Positions 21,051 to 32,500 of a DNA stretch of 64,000 bases are shown piece by piece. The translations under genes and the position numbers were made by a program. The notes under the pieces were generated by a model. That model was given only the letters and a program-made list of their open reading frames with translations, was not told where the DNA came from and ran no database searches. Position 1 is the stretch's first letter, and each line of letters begins with the position of its first letter. Location of the stretch: contig JAGEMR010000002.1 of assembly GCA_021030915.1 (NCBI GenBank), positions 186,001 through 250,000 of the forward strand. Reading direction: 5' to 3'. Source of the DNA: Astrothelium macrocarpum. Lineage: Eukaryota > Ascomycota > Dothideomycetes > Trypetheliales > Trypetheliaceae.

Positions 21051-22943
21051 GAGGATAAAGTAGGCTGAATTTCAAGGGATATGACCAGGGTACTCCTAAC
21101 TGCGTGCGTGGGAGTTTTCAGAATGGAAATATTGTTATATGCGGAATAGGCTACTAGGTCTTCAAACGATCCAAAATGCTACTTTGTCCGTGGATCTCTT
21201 TCCTCTAGAAAACCTAGTCTGTAATAAAGATATTATACGACTTCGGATCAGACGAGTTTAAATAACTGGATATCGGAAGAAAAAGGAACCATGATATCCG
21301 ATCTGTGGTGTACGAAGTATAGGGCTCGAAAAGCCGACATGATCTTTTACGATGATCCGATCTAATGCACTAACTCGATACCGTTGACTCGATGGAAGGT
21401 CGGCACTAGATGTGGTCGAATGGAAAGCTAGAATGAAGCGGAATTGCAGCCACGCTTGTGTCTAGGCGATAGGACTCGGTCTCGATACATGCAATGCTAC
21501 CATTCTAACTCGTTCTATCATGAATCAGCAACCTTGGTCAGATCAAGGTAATTCTCTCCATTAAGCCGGTGGAAACAAGCTCAATGCATTTTGAGCTCCG
21601 AAGAAAAGGTTATGACAGATCTACCAGCTAATCAGTGCTTAGAAGCCCAGAACATTGCTGATGTCGTGAGAAATGATTTGTCAAATATTGTTCAGACCGC
21701 CGAGGCAAACACGGAGAGCACTACTTGATTTCTACCAATAAAAACCAGGCAAAGAAATTTTGAAGAAGCGTACCTTGATTCTGCCTCAGTATCAGGATTT
21801 CGCTACCAGATCATCATGATTCAAAGATCGGCTGAAGGGATATATACTGCCTGGAAAGGAGTGCACAGTCGTCTTCGTTCGAGGAAGTCAGCTGCAGTTA
21901 TGGCGTGCTCTCCAGTATTCAGGTCAGGTAGGTCAAGACAGAGCCTTTTAAAGTGTAGTCCAAAGTCTGTTCACCGTGAACAAGGATATAATGAGGCGGG
22001 TGAATGGGAGCTGTAGCCAGATCCGAGAGCAGCTATTACCCTGCCCGTATCAGTACTTTTCGTGTATACGTCTCCAGGAACCCATTCTGTGCAGACGACA
22101 GACTTCGCCGACGGGCATAATCTTGATGCTGTGCATGTTCCATTGGCACACGCGGTCTTGCCTCTGCGGAGCTGTAGGCGGGCCCACCTGCCTGTTGTGC
22201 ATAATGTTTGGTAGGGGATCAGCATGAAAAACCTTAAGTCAGTGCTTAGCCCCCAGTTTTCTCAGCCGCTCTCGCGTGTTAGTCTATTGCATTCCACTTC
22301 ATTTTTTCCATGCAAACGGTGAGATTAGCGAACGGATGGGCCTATGGGAGCATTAACGTAAACTGAGCCCCAACCCTGATTTTATGCGGATGTCAGGCAA
22401 TGAGGTCTACGGGCGGATGGACCTGGGTCACCGTTACGTATCCGTTGGCGAAAGCGGAATCATGACTTCCAAGGCGCAAGCCGAGTCCGAGAGCGGTTGG
22501 TTCTGCATCCAACTCGTGGCGCGGTGCATTTGGCTTTATGCACGACCTTTTTCCACAGACGAATATCTTGTGCATTAGGGTGCGGCTTCGCGCGCAAGCG
22601 CAACTAATTATTTTTGGCGCCTCATTCTTGATGTGCTTGGTGAGATTGGCCAGTTTGCCCTCGTGTTTACTTAAATCAAGATTGCATATCAGTCATCTCC
22701 TGCTAATTTTGCCGGCCTACTCTCATATCTTGTGACTTTATTTTGCTTATCTCATGTTACACTCAGACAATTTCACCCCTTACATATGTGACCTCACACA
22801 TATTTCTCCTTCTCCAGTGCTTTTCCTATCATTTTCTCCTACTTGACGACCCTTTCTTTCCAGTTGATCTGATCCGAGCCACTCGTTTGGCTTGCCAGCC
22901 ACGCTAAGCCCAGTCTTTTGCGGAGCACTGTTTGCAGTCAAGC
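21051..22943. other. Divergent intergenic region, no gene seen
   Basis: This 1.9-kb region lies between the start of the sulfurase-like gene and that of the ABC transporter. The first half is AT-rich with several GATC/ATCCGAT strings, and the second half is closer to average. Frames of 60-84 codons exist on both strands but have no splice context or recognisable product. A CT-rich tract at about 22790-22870 is a plausible core promoter region of the transporter gene. Confidence 0.45.
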
Positions 22944-24985
22944 ATGCCAAACTTCCTCACTCGTCGGGATCAAGAGAAAGGTGCTGTGCAAGACGATTAT
23001 CTCACAAATAATAATGTGCAAAGCTACGCGTGGGACAATGTCTCAGTCACTGTCATGGACCGGCAGACCAAAAAACCAAAGCAAATCTTACAGAATACCA
23101 GTGGCTTCGTGAGGAGCGGAGAGCTTCTTGCTTTGATGGGACCGAGCGGAAGTGGGAAGACTACTCTCCTCAATGTCCTAGCAAATAGAGAAGCGTCGAA
23201 TGGGGTAAAGGCTCAACATGCTTTGTACGTCAATGGCTCAAGACCCTCCTTCCGAGCTTTGCGCAAAATGAGTTGTTTTGTTGAGCAAGAGGATGCCCTC
23301 ACTGGCGCCTTGACTGTGAGAGAGACTATGGATTTTGCTGCGAAACTTTCCTTGCCTAGGTTGGTCGATGCTTGTACCAGGAGCTGACCGAAGAACTAAT
23401 CGGACGCCTAGCTCCATCACCAAGTCTGAGCGCATCGCTCGAGTCAACGCGCTGATCGCTTCTTTTGGACTTCAAAATCAGGGTAACACTCTGATTGGTA
23501 CGCCAATACGGAAGGGCATTAGCGGTGGTCAGAAGAGACGAGTCAGCGTAGCAAGTCAGTTAATCACAAGTCCTCGAATATTATTTCTCGATGAACCGAC
23601 AAGTGGCCTGGATTCGGCTTCGAGCTATGAGGTCATTTCCTTTATCAAGAAAATTGCAGCAAAACATAAGGTCGGTTTTCGATGCCTTTTTTGATGGAGG
23701 ATAAGCGCTGACCTAGCCAGCTCCTTGTCATCGCCAGCATTCATCAGCCGTCAACCCAAACATTCAAGCTCTTTGACAGATTACTCTTGCTGTCCCAAGG
23801 CCTAACAATATACAATGGTTTCGTTTCTGACGTGCATCAGTATTTCAGATCTATCGAAATGGAGATACCAATGTATACGAATCCAGCTGAATATCTAATA
23901 GATCTGATCAATACAGATTTTGCTCTAGATCAGGATGCCGCCAATGGGAAGCTTCTACTGCTACAACAGCAATGGAACCAATCCCGAGAAGCCCAGACCA
24001 TGAACCAGACCATAGCTTCAGAGACTGAGAGTCCTTCAGCTAAGGAGGCGACTGTGAGCATTGAAGCCTCTCAAGGTTCCCCAAACAAATTACTCTTACC
24101 ATTCACACTTGTCCATCGCTCCATCATCAAGAGTTACCGAGATGTGATTGCATACGGTATTCGTATAGCCATGTACTTGGGTCTGGCCATTATGATGGGA
24201 ACAGTTTGGTTACGTCTTAGTACCAAGCAAGATAACATACAAGCTTTCATCAATGCCATCTTCTTCGGAGGCGCTTTTATGTCCTTCATGGCAGTAGCCT
24301 ACATTCCCGCGTTTTTGGAGGATCGGTCGCTTTTCATCAAGGAACGTGCCAATGGTCTTTACGGCCCAGGGGCATTCATGGTGGCCAACTTCATTACTGG
24401 CATTCCTTTCTTGTGTAAGCATAACCACACACCTTGACTTGTCTCGCTGACAAAGCGCTTTCAGTCATCATTACAATTCTGTTCTCAATAGTCACCTATT
24501 GGCTCTGCAACTTCCGGCCCGCAGCGTCTGCCTTCTTTTGGTGGGTACTTTGGCTGTTTCTGGACCTGCTCGCGGCCGAATCTCTTGTCGTTCTCATCTC
24601 GAGTTTGGTCCCAATATTCGTTGTTGCTTTGGCAGCCACTGCATTTGCTAACGGTCTTTGGATGAGCGTGGGTGGCTTTATGGTTGAACCGCATAATCTG
24701 AACCCGTTTTGGCGTTACGTCTTCCATTATATTGACTACCAAAGCTATGTCTTTCAGGGAATGATGGTTAATGAATTCGGCAATCGCACTTATTCTTGTG
24801 GAGAAGATTGCCGTTGCATGTACCAGTCAGAACTTGCGAACCAATGTAAGATCGACGGAAAGGGTGTTCTCGCCGTTTATGGCTATAACACAAATGACAG
24901 AGGTACATGGATAGGAATTCTGGTCGGCATCATTGCTGGCTACAGGTTGCTAGGCCTACTTGTGTTGTACCTTCGGAGGTCATGA
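22944..24985 (+). CDS. ABC transporter, ABCG (White) half-size type
   Basis: Four exons (22944-23359, 23412-23670, 23721-24414, 24465-24985) give about 629 residues: one nucleotide-binding domain followed by one membrane domain, the ABCG half-transporter order, expected to dimerise. The ATP site is complete: Walker A GPSGSGKTT near 66, signature ISGGQKRR near 175, Walker B ILFLDEP near 195 followed by TSGLDSA, and the H-loop in ASIHQPS. The membrane part begins near 330 with several clear helices (for example VITILFSIVTYWLCNF), has a Cys-rich outer loop (CGEDCRCMY) before the last helix, and ends in a short basic tail. Substrate (lipid, sterol or xenobiotic) cannot be predicted. The introns have standard ends; the first has a GAACTAAT branch region. 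Confidence 0.88.
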
Positions 24986-25697
24986 GACCAATGTCAGTAC
25001 ATTGACTTCCTGCTGTGTCTCTGCATAAGTCGACAATTAGAGCCGAAGATAGACCAAAGCAAAAGATTGATAATCAAAGTACAGCGCTGCACCGAGGGTT
25101 GTAGAACAAATTTTCGCTCACGACCGCAAGTGACATCTATTATTGGAAGCACTGATGGCTGCTGCCGAGTTAGGGCTCGGCTTCTAACCGAGGGCTTTAC
25201 GCCTTCGTCATGCGCCACAACTGCCTATTGAACTGGTTGAAAACCCCCCAAAACATGCCATTCCTTGAAAGCATGTTTGCTGAAGACGAGCTTAATTACG
25301 TGAACATTGTTCGAGAGCTTAAATTTGGTGGATATAGTGCTGGCGTGGCTGGAAAGGAATCAGGATCTTGTTAGGCTGTGGCGCATTTTGAGAATGAAGA
25401 CCACGTGGGGGAGCGAACATGTGCCTTAGTTGAACTTGCGCCTTAAGGCAAAAATGTCCGTTTCTACTGACGCGTATGACTCAAAGCGTTCCTTGCCCTT
25501 AGCAAAATGGCAGACGAGACTGTATCGGAGCAGACATCACCTCGACTGTCAACCTTCCAGTTGTAGCGGCAGCCAACAAGTTGCTTCTTCCTTGACACCT
25601 GATTACCTGCCTACCTAGGCACCCGAGTTGACGTCTCACCTCGATCATGCTCTTGAGTCCTACTTCTAGCGTAACCATTTAGGACTCTGCCTCCATT
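24986..25697. other. Intergenic spacer, no gene seen
   Basis: This 0.7-kb region lies between two genes in the same direction. It holds only short unconnected frames. Its last 250 bp are CT-rich and probably contain the promoter of the DDHD gene. Confidence 0.45.
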
Positions 25698-28505
25698 ATG
25701 GCGTCATCCTTGGGTCGTGAGCCCAGTCGAGTGTCCATGTCTCAACACACAAACCAGTATATCCGCGAGGTCATCCACCAGACCGAGCCGCCTCCCGTAG
25801 TTGGCGCCCGATTTTTCTACACTTCGCCCCTTGCTATTGATGATCCTCTTTCTCCGCTTCCTCCGCCTGCAGCCGGGACATACAGAAATGCCCCTCGGCC
25901 CTTTTCTACCTATGATAATACCACGTTAGACAAGGCTTGGAATGAATTAAGGAGAAACATATTAAAATATCACGAAGAGAAGGGCGAGAAGCCAATTTAC
26001 GAGGAGGACGAAGGTAGCGGGGAAAGGAGTCCAATCGCCGGCAAAGCTTCTGTCAAACCTACTGGCCACACTGAGGACAATTACGTATCAAACCCTCGCC
26101 CACTGGATACGGAGGATGGGTCTGGATCGCAGGCTCAGAGACCGAGTGAGCGGGAAAGAGAACAACAGAGATTAGAGACAGATAATATCAACGATGCGGA
26201 GGAAGTGTTGAGCGGAGTGGATTTATCTGAGAGTGCCCTTAATATTGACAAATCTACTGTGACGGGTACCCCTTTTATTCGTGCACCATCCAGGACGAAG
26301 TTGTCAGATACATATCAGCATACGAAATTGCGACCACAATTTGCTGAGAACGACAGCTACAACTGGGATGACTCCTTGGACGAAGCTCAGGCTTCCATAT
26401 TGGGTGACCGCTCCAACACACGTCACGTTGAAGATGCAGAAGTGGCAGGCTTGTTGGCTAAAATACCAGTAGGTGTATCTCGCCTACATGAAGTTGTTAT
26501 GCCTCGTCTACGAATGGAACCTATATATTGGCCACCTTTGGCTGACGTGTCTGATGTGATTCGCGGAACCTGGTTCTACAAAGAGACTATGCTTCCTGTC
26601 GAAGTGAGCGTGGCGAACATGCTGGAAGCTGGCTATGTAGCGCTAAAACCATGGACTGAGACTTGGAACGACCAGCTGAACAGCGCGGTAGAAGTTGGAG
26701 CTTTAGGTGAGATGAAAATTTTGCATCGTCTGTGGCCGGAACAAACGGGGAAAAAACGTGACAGTAGACCTGGCACGGCAACAGGAACATCACGACGGAA
26801 TCGTTCTACATCCATGTCTGATGATCTTGACTCGCCAGAGAAGCAACGTGAAAGGTCACTTGAGGAGGCAGAGAACATCATCGACATTTCCACTGGGCCC
26901 AACGGATCAGACAATAAAGCCGCTGGAAAATCTTCATATGGGAGAGATGGACAAAAAAGGACGTACGCATCTGCAGCCGTCATATATGCTAATGAAAGAG
27001 ACGCCCATATCCTAAATCCAAAGCTGCAACCCTCAGACTACTACGGCCGAAGACCACTGGCAAATTACATTCGCAAGGGTCACAAAATTGGGGTGCAAGT
27101 TGTTAGAGGCTTTGATCAGGACGTGTGGGAAAAATTGCATCCATCAAAGAGCAATCCTGCTTTGGCCCAGGCAGAGGAAGGCGTTTCGACCTCCCAATCT
27201 GGAGTGCCCCCAAAACGTCGACAAAAGTCTGATCCTACATTGGCAAAATCTAATCGGCCTGTAGTCACGGACTTGGTGCTTGTCATTCATGGGATTGGTC
27301 AAAAGCTTTCGGAGCGGGTGGAAAGCTACAACTTTACTTATGCGATGAACGCCTTACGTCGTGAATTCAATGTCGAGCTGGGCGCGCCAACAGTCAGGTC
27401 GTACCTCCGTAAAGACATGGGAGGTCTTATGCTCCTACCAGTCAACTGGCGGACTAGTCTTTCCTTTGAAGAAGGGGGTTATCGTGATGAGACTGAGGAT
27501 ATTGGTGCTAATAGATTCAGTCTCAAAGACATCACCCCTGACACGCTACCCTCAGTGCGTGGAATTGTTAGCGATGTCATGTTGGACATACCGTACTACC
27601 TGTCGCATCATCAACCTAGAATGATTGCAGCCGTGATACAAGAAGCAAATCGAATATACCGTCTTTGGTGCCAGAACAATCCCGGCTTCGAAAAATATGG
27701 ACGTGTCCACCTAATCGCTCATTCTCTTGGTAGCGTCATGGCAGTCGATATTCTCAGCGATCAACCTACCTACGTCGACCCATACCCGCCTCTCAATTCA
27801 GAGTCGGAAATACCACTCAATCACTTCATCTTCGATACTAAAACTCTCTTCATTGCCGGCAGCCCAGCAGGCTTTTTTCTCCTCCTCAAGAAAGCGTCCC
27901 TTCGACCTCGCCGTGACCGTAATAAGACTGGTGCCGATCCCGCCGCAACCTCGTCAACCAACGTCACCGGCAAGAGGGGAGATTATGGTTGCGTCGCTGT
28001 CGACAACATCTTCAACATCATCAACCCTTACGACCCCGTGGCATATCGAATCAACGCTGCTGTTGACTCGGACTACGCTGCCGCTCTCCGCCCTGCCTGG
28101 ATTCCTAGCGCCAACACGCGCTGGGGTTTATTCCGGCTCTTTGGATCGTCGACGACATCGTCGAATCCTGTAGCAAAGCAAGCTGGTGTGGCTCACATGC
28201 AACCAGTTCGGCTCCCTTCAAGCGTGGAGCTGGAGACACACAACTTCACGCGCGAGGAGTTGGCGGAGAAGCGTGCACTCTTACTGAATGATTACGGTCA
28301 GATTGATTTTTATCTCAAGTATGGAGGTGGGCCGCTGGAGATTCAGTATTTGACTATGCTGGGAGCACATAGTAGCTACTGGATCAGTCGTGACTTTGTG
28401 AGGTTTGTGGTTGTGGAGCTAGGAAGGGAGGAGGGGAAGGACGGAACGTTGGTGGGGCTGAGAGCGGCGAAGAGAAGAGCTGCTGTAGTGGATACCCATA
28501 GATAG
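25698..28505 (+). CDS. DDHD-domain phospholipase (PA-PLA1 family)
   Basis: An intronless frame of 935 codons. The N-terminal part (1-520) carries long disordered, charged segments and a WWE-like region around MEPIYWPP. The lipase part starts at LVLVIHGIGQ (about 529); the nucleophile elbow is HLIAHSLGS near 670, a GxSxG variant with Ala in the first position. The DDHD domain follows, with VDNIFNIINPYDPVAYR (about 770), QIDFYLKYGG and LGAHSSYWISRDFVRF near 895, placing the Asp and His residues that name the domain. Relatives include yeast YOR022C and mammalian DDHD1/DDHD2, which hydrolyse phospholipids, including phosphatidic acid or cardiolipin, in mitochondria or the secretory pathway. Location here is not evident: no signal or transit peptide is seen. 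Confidence 0.88.
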   Translation: MASSLGREPSRVSMSQHTNQYIREVIHQTEPPPVVGARFFYTSPLAIDDPLSPLPPPAAGTYRNAPRPFSTYDNTTLDKAWNELRRNILKYHEEKGEKPIYEEDEGSGERSPIAGKASVKPTGHTEDNYVSNPRPLDTEDGSGSQAQRPSEREREQQRLETDNINDAEEVLSGVDLSESALNIDKSTVTGTPFIRAPSRTKLSDTYQHTKLRPQFAENDSYNWDDSLDEAQASILGDRSNTRHVEDAEVAGLLAKIPVGVSRLHEVVMPRLRMEPIYWPPLADVSDVIRGTWFYKETMLPVEVSVANMLEAGYVALKPWTETWNDQLNSAVEVGALGEMKILHRLWPEQTGKKRDSRPGTATGTSRRNRSTSMSDDLDSPEKQRERSLEEAENIIDISTGPNGSDNKAAGKSSYGRDGQKRTYASAAVIYANERDAHILNPKLQPSDYYGRRPLANYIRKGHKIGVQVVRGFDQDVWEKLHPSKSNPALAQAEEGVSTSQSGVPPKRRQKSDPTLAKSNRPVVTDLVLVIHGIGQKLSERVESYNFTYAMNALRREFNVELGAPTVRSYLRKDMGGLMLLPVNWRTSLSFEEGGYRDETEDIGANRFSLKDITPDTLPSVRGIVSDVMLDIPYYLSHHQPRMIAAVIQEANRIYRLWCQNNPGFEKYGRVHLIAHSLGSVMAVDILSDQPTYVDPYPPLNSESEIPLNHFIFDTKTLFIAGSPAGFFLLLKKASLRPRRDRNKTGADPAATSSTNVTGKRGDYGCVAVDNIFNIINPYDPVAYRINAAVDSDYAAALRPAWIPSANTRWGLFRLFGSSTTSSNPVAKQAGVAHMQPVRLPSSVELETHNFTREELAEKRALLLNDYGQIDFYLKYGGGPLEIQYLTMLGAHSSYWISRDFVRFVVVELGREEGKDGTLVGLRAAKRRAAVVDTHR

Positions 28506-28558
28506 ATAGATAAGTAGATAGATAGAGGATATGGCTTTTAAGAATAGATGGATAGATG
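28498..28558. repeat. GATA-type microsatellite at a gene's 3' end
   Basis: An imperfect run of GATA and GATG units starts at the stop codon of the DDHD gene and continues for about 55 bp. It may vary in length between strains and lies in the 3' untranslated region. Confidence 0.7.
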
Positions 28559-29202
28559 GCTCAGTAGGTACTTTGTTCGTTGCTGGCCAATGGCTCCTTA
28601 GTTATGATATTCATTGCGTTCGAACAACGAGGTCATCTTCATCATCACATGCTTTTTAATCTTCTGGCTCACTGCCCAAGTTTACAGCGCCCGGGAGGCT
28701 TGAGAGCAGCTTGTGCACAGCAAAGTCCCTGTAACAGTAGCTTCACAAGATGGCAAAACTTCGCCTTTCATGGCCCGCAGAGTCACCAAGAATAGCGGTA
28801 ACAGTTAGATCAAGATCGCAACCTATAAGCTAAGAACAAAGATTGATTTGGCAGTTACGGATCTCAAGGCTGGTGGTTAGTGTATACGGGGTAGTTTGTC
28901 GCTTGGGAAACAAATCATGCCAAGTCATCTACTAAGGACCTCCCGCGATCATACGTCCGACATTCAAATATCGAGCATGAATGGCACGACTTCTTTACAT
29001 ATTCGGCAGCAGAAGCTCTTTCAGCAAAGCTGTAGAAAGTGACATCAGGAAAGGAAGATTAAGGGTTGTTATTGGAGTTAGAGGAATAATGCTCAAAGTC
29101 TCTTGAACTCAACGAACAAATAGACGTTAAGCTTTCTATGGATGATACTGTTGTAGCGACGATCAAATAGATTCCATCCATCCATAACAGTCTTCTCTCT
29201 TC
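28506..29202. other. Intergenic, convergent 3' ends
   Basis: Apart from the microsatellite at its left edge, this 0.7-kb spacer between the DDHD and F-box-like genes shows no coding frame or repeat. Confidence 0.45.
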
Positions 29203-30750
29203 TCACCACCGACCATCTTCGTACCACTCCACCATCTTTGTATCCAAATACTCCCTACAACCAACAATTTCCTTAGCATACACCTCAAACTTTAGCCCCA
29301 ACTGCCCAGAAACTCCATGGTGTCCGTCCCCTTCCACTGTTCTCCCCATAACGCTCCATTCTACACCACAGGTTGCACAAGTAGTAGCAAAAGGCCCAAA
29401 TACTCTGGGGTACAAGGTTCCATCAATCACCGCACGGTGCCTCCATCCAATCGCCAGCTCCGGCGGCATCTCAGCATGACTGCAAAGCGATGCATGCCGT
29501 GGAAAGGCAAATGTGTAGAAGCACTGTCGTTGCTCTTCTGTCGTGACGAAAAACGCAAACTTCTCTTCTGCCACCACCACAGGAGCTCTTTCTCCTCCAC
29601 GTTCTTCCACTTCCACCGATACCGTCTTCTCCAACCAAGCGTCCGGTGCACACTCTAGGCTACACCGTGTCTGTATCTTACGAAAGACGGATGCATTCAT
29701 GTCGCAATTATCACTTAGCGTTGGAAGATCCAGCAGAACCAGCGCGAGCTGGTAGAGTTCAGGGCGGGTGGCGTTTCTCGATTGGCCAGGCCAGAGCCAG
29801 ATGCTCGGTATCCGACAAGGCTTTAAAGCTAGATTGACAATCTCATCGAACCAGACGCAGGGTCCCGAGATGCTCCGACGACAGCCGCGCTGTCCTTCGT
29901 GCTTGAATAAGAAGAACGGATCGACGGCGCCAGGGGATGGAAGCGAAAAGAAAGGAGAGCAGTGAGCGAGGAGGTGGAGCTCTTTGCACTGATGGCAGAC
30001 TACCGTGCCGGGGACATCTTTTTGCAGAAGATGAAGAAAGCCAATCCTGGCGTTGCGGATGAACAAAAGGCAGTCTCTGGGGGGAGCGGTTGGCATTTGA
30101 GTATAGACGAAAGCTTTCTCGAAGCACGGCTCAATGAACATGAGGGCCATGACGCTAGGAGGGGACATGAAGGCCGTGATGTTGTAAACGAGCTCGAGAG
30201 GGAGATTGCCGATTGGGAATTCGGTAGGGGCCTTGAACTCTTCTGGAGGACTGGCTGTGGGCGGTTGAGATGGCAGTACTTCTGGTGTTTGTGATCTTGG
30301 ACTATACTTGGCGCGATTCTTCCCGAGTTCCTGCATATATGTAAGATATGTTGAGCGTATCAAGTGCGGTTCCGTAGGTTTTCCAATGATCAATCTTTCG
30401 TGCACATCATAGCTTACTGCCTGAGCGGATTCATATTTCTTTTTCCAGTCCAATTCACTTTGTACATCTTGCTCGCTTGCTGGGGTCCCCTCAACCAGGC
30501 GCCAGAACTCCTCAGCCAAGCCGGGCAAACATTTGGAGTCTTGTGCTCGTTTGTGCAAGATTAGAGGGTCGAGATGAGGAAGTTTCACCGGATTCTTTTC
30601 AGTGTCCCAATACGAACATTCAAGGCGAACCCCCGCTTCTTTGGCTGCTCGGAGGTTTTGGGACACGGCAAGGACATTTTGAGTTTCTTGACGATTGTAC
30701 ACAGAGGTGGGTAATGTATATCCGATGGGAAGCATTATGAAATCTAACAA
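29203..30750 (-). CDS. F-box-like protein of unknown function
   Basis: A single open frame of 515 codons. A likely F-box lies near 177-215 (FPIGNLPLELVYNITAFM, then SPPSVMALMF), matching the LPxEL start of fungal F-box helices. Upstream, residues 1-170 are hydrophilic with a Pro-rich linker (LPSQPPTASPPEEF). Downstream are a Cys/His cluster (CHQCKELHLLAHC) near 255-267 and a long mixed domain with several Trp and Cys. F-box proteins usually recruit substrates to SCF ubiquitin ligases; that is inferred only from the motif. Met6 could also serve as start. Fungi carry many lineage-specific genes of this shape, and I recognise no named orthologue. Confidence 0.6.
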   Translation of the reverse strand: MLDFIMLPIGYTLPTSVYNRQETQNVLAVSQNLRAAKEAGVRLECSYWDTEKNPVKLPHLDPLILHKRAQDSKCLPGLAEEFWRLVEGTPASEQDVQSELDWKKKYESAQAVSYDVHERLIIGKPTEPHLIRSTYLTYMQELGKNRAKYSPRSQTPEVLPSQPPTASPPEEFKAPTEFPIGNLPLELVYNITAFMSPPSVMALMFIEPCFEKAFVYTQMPTAPPRDCLLFIRNARIGFLHLLQKDVPGTVVCHQCKELHLLAHCSPFFSLPSPGAVDPFFLFKHEGQRGCRRSISGPCVWFDEIVNLALKPCRIPSIWLWPGQSRNATRPELYQLALVLLDLPTLSDNCDMNASVFRKIQTRCSLECAPDAWLEKTVSVEVEERGGERAPVVVAEEKFAFFVTTEEQRQCFYTFAFPRHASLCSHAEMPPELAIGWRHRAVIDGTLYPRVFGPFATTCATCGVEWSVMGRTVEGDGHHGVSGQLGLKFEVYAKEIVGCREYLDTKMVEWYEDGRW

Positions 30751-31149
30751 TGATCTTAAGCGGTTCTTGTGGCTATGTATTTGAGGCTCTTAAAATACAG
30801 ACATCCTTTCGCTAAGACGACGATGGTATCCACGGAAGTCACAGTCCACCCAAACCAAGAGAGGGGGCTTCTCGAGGAAGTGATAACCATGATACTCACA
30901 CGCAGTCGAGTAGCGCCCCAAATCTCATCCCGGTTTGCAAGTCTGGATGATGTGTTTTCGGACAAAGCGATAAGTCAGCATTTCTAAGGTATGACCACGC
31001 CATCTCAAGGGGTACAAATATGAAGATCCCATGCGCTATAGGTACGCAGTCTTCCTCGAATCCCATGTCCAACGCTGTTCCAGCCGAGAGGCTCTATTAC
31101 TAATCAGATCACGTGGCAAGAGGGCGTATCCGACTACTAGGTAGACTAC
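30751..31149. other. Promoter side of the F-box-like gene, no gene seen
   Basis: Left part of a 3.6-kb gene-poor region. It holds short frames only and ends at the left arm of the foldback element. Confidence 0.4.
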
Positions 31150-31324
31150 CTGCGAAAGATATCATTCACCGCAGGCCTCGTCGGGAGACCCTCAACGAGA
31201 ACAGACGAGAAAACTAAGAAATTTTTTCTCATCGAATTATTGATGGATTGTTCACAGTTTGTCATGATTCAGAATGGTATGGGGTCCTCCCGACGAGGCC
31301 TGCAGTGAATGATATCTTTCGCAG
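31150..31324. mobile_element. Foldback / MITE-like element with 38-bp inverted repeats
   Basis: Two 38-bp arms, 31150-31187 and 31287-31324, are inverted copies that differ at one position (CTGCGAAAGATATCATTCAC starts each when read inward). They enclose about 99 bp that has no coding frame and contains a smaller inverted pair (GAGAAAA ... TTTTCTC). The total length of 175 bp fits a miniature inverted-repeat element or a hairpin-forming transcript. I cannot define a target-site duplication, so the class is uncertain. No transposase is visible nearby. Confidence 0.7.
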
Positions 31325-31506
31325 TCGCGGGTGACATTTCTTGTTGCATCCACTGGTGACCTACCTTACCTCCTTACTCATACCTTTCCAAGCAGTTGCG
31401 GGTCGTAAGCAATTTACTGAGATACAATTCAAAGGAATCTTATTCATTATTGTTGGGCGCTTTTCTAAGAAAGTCGCGGCGAATTGTATCCCTCGCAGTC
31501 GCGAGT
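31321..31506 (+). repeat. Three diverged copies of a GCAGTYGCGRGT motif
   Basis: The 12-mer occurs at 31321-31332, 31392-31403 and 31495-31506, at intervals of 71 and 103 bp. The first copy overlaps the right arm of the foldback element. The sequences after the first and third copies also resemble each other (a CTGGTGAC string follows in both), which suggests an old local duplication. Confidence 0.5.
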
Positions 31507-32500
31507 AACGATTTTTTTTTTTTTGGCAGCCCCTGGTGACGCGGTGACGCGTAGGAAACCTGACACCAACTTGCTACCTCCATTACCAACCAATCCGTGC
31601 GGGCGCAATCGAGCCAATACGCATTGGCTGTCGCAGTGACAAATTAGTCTCTCACCCTCGACGTCCATGATGTTTCTTTGGAACTGAAAAAGACATTTCT
31701 TTCACCTGGCTACATGCTGTTATGAGTACCTCAATCGGGGTTCCACCGCACTTTTGCAGCCGTTCTTGGTGGTCGTACGAGACGAAGGAGCCAATGCCTT
31801 CACAACAGGAAGTTTCAATTCTTCCCATTTCTCCTATCCCCTTTTTCTACACAGCAGCTAACCCGAGTCAACAAATCGCCAAAGAAGTTTGCCGTATTTA
31901 AGCGTGCTTCCAGACTCTCGCGCTCTTTTGAAGTCACGTCCATTCAATGAGGCCTGCATATTCTGATAATGCTGCGTGCTCGAAATTTGGATGAAGGAGT
32001 TGATGTTGTTGGCCCCGATAAAACGGGTAGTCCATCCAGGCGGTGGAGTGAAATAGTATCCTAGACCGTTTCAGTAACACCTGATATGTTTGATGGATAC
32101 ACTAGAGCCTCAGCATTTGGGCCGTACTGCTGGTATCCTAAATGCTGAAGGTCTCCCGGATTGTAGAGCGAGAATTCAAAGTCACCTCGGAACCCAAGAG
32201 AAACTGTTGGGCCCTTTTAGCAGATATTATACACAAATTCGCAAATCCGGGCCTTGTTACTTTCGTTCGGATTGTGGCCAATCATTCCCTGTAATCCTTG
32301 AATCTATCGTAATGTTATACGATGTTTTAGATTGGTCTTAGGCATAGTCTTCTGCCGTTGAGTTATTGTTAACTTCTTTCAATACAAAGCTCTCTCGTCC
32401 GAGAACGACCCAAAAAGAAAAATAAGTAAAAAATAATAAATAATTGAAGGCTTCGGTTGGTAGCTCATCGTATTGGGAGGATTTGGATCCAGAGCGATAA
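31507..32500. other. Gene-poor region, no gene seen
   Basis: Middle of the 3.6-kb gap. It holds a T-run at 31512-31523 and scattered frames of up to 84 codons on the plus strand without splice context. No repeat is seen beyond those listed. Confidence 0.4.
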
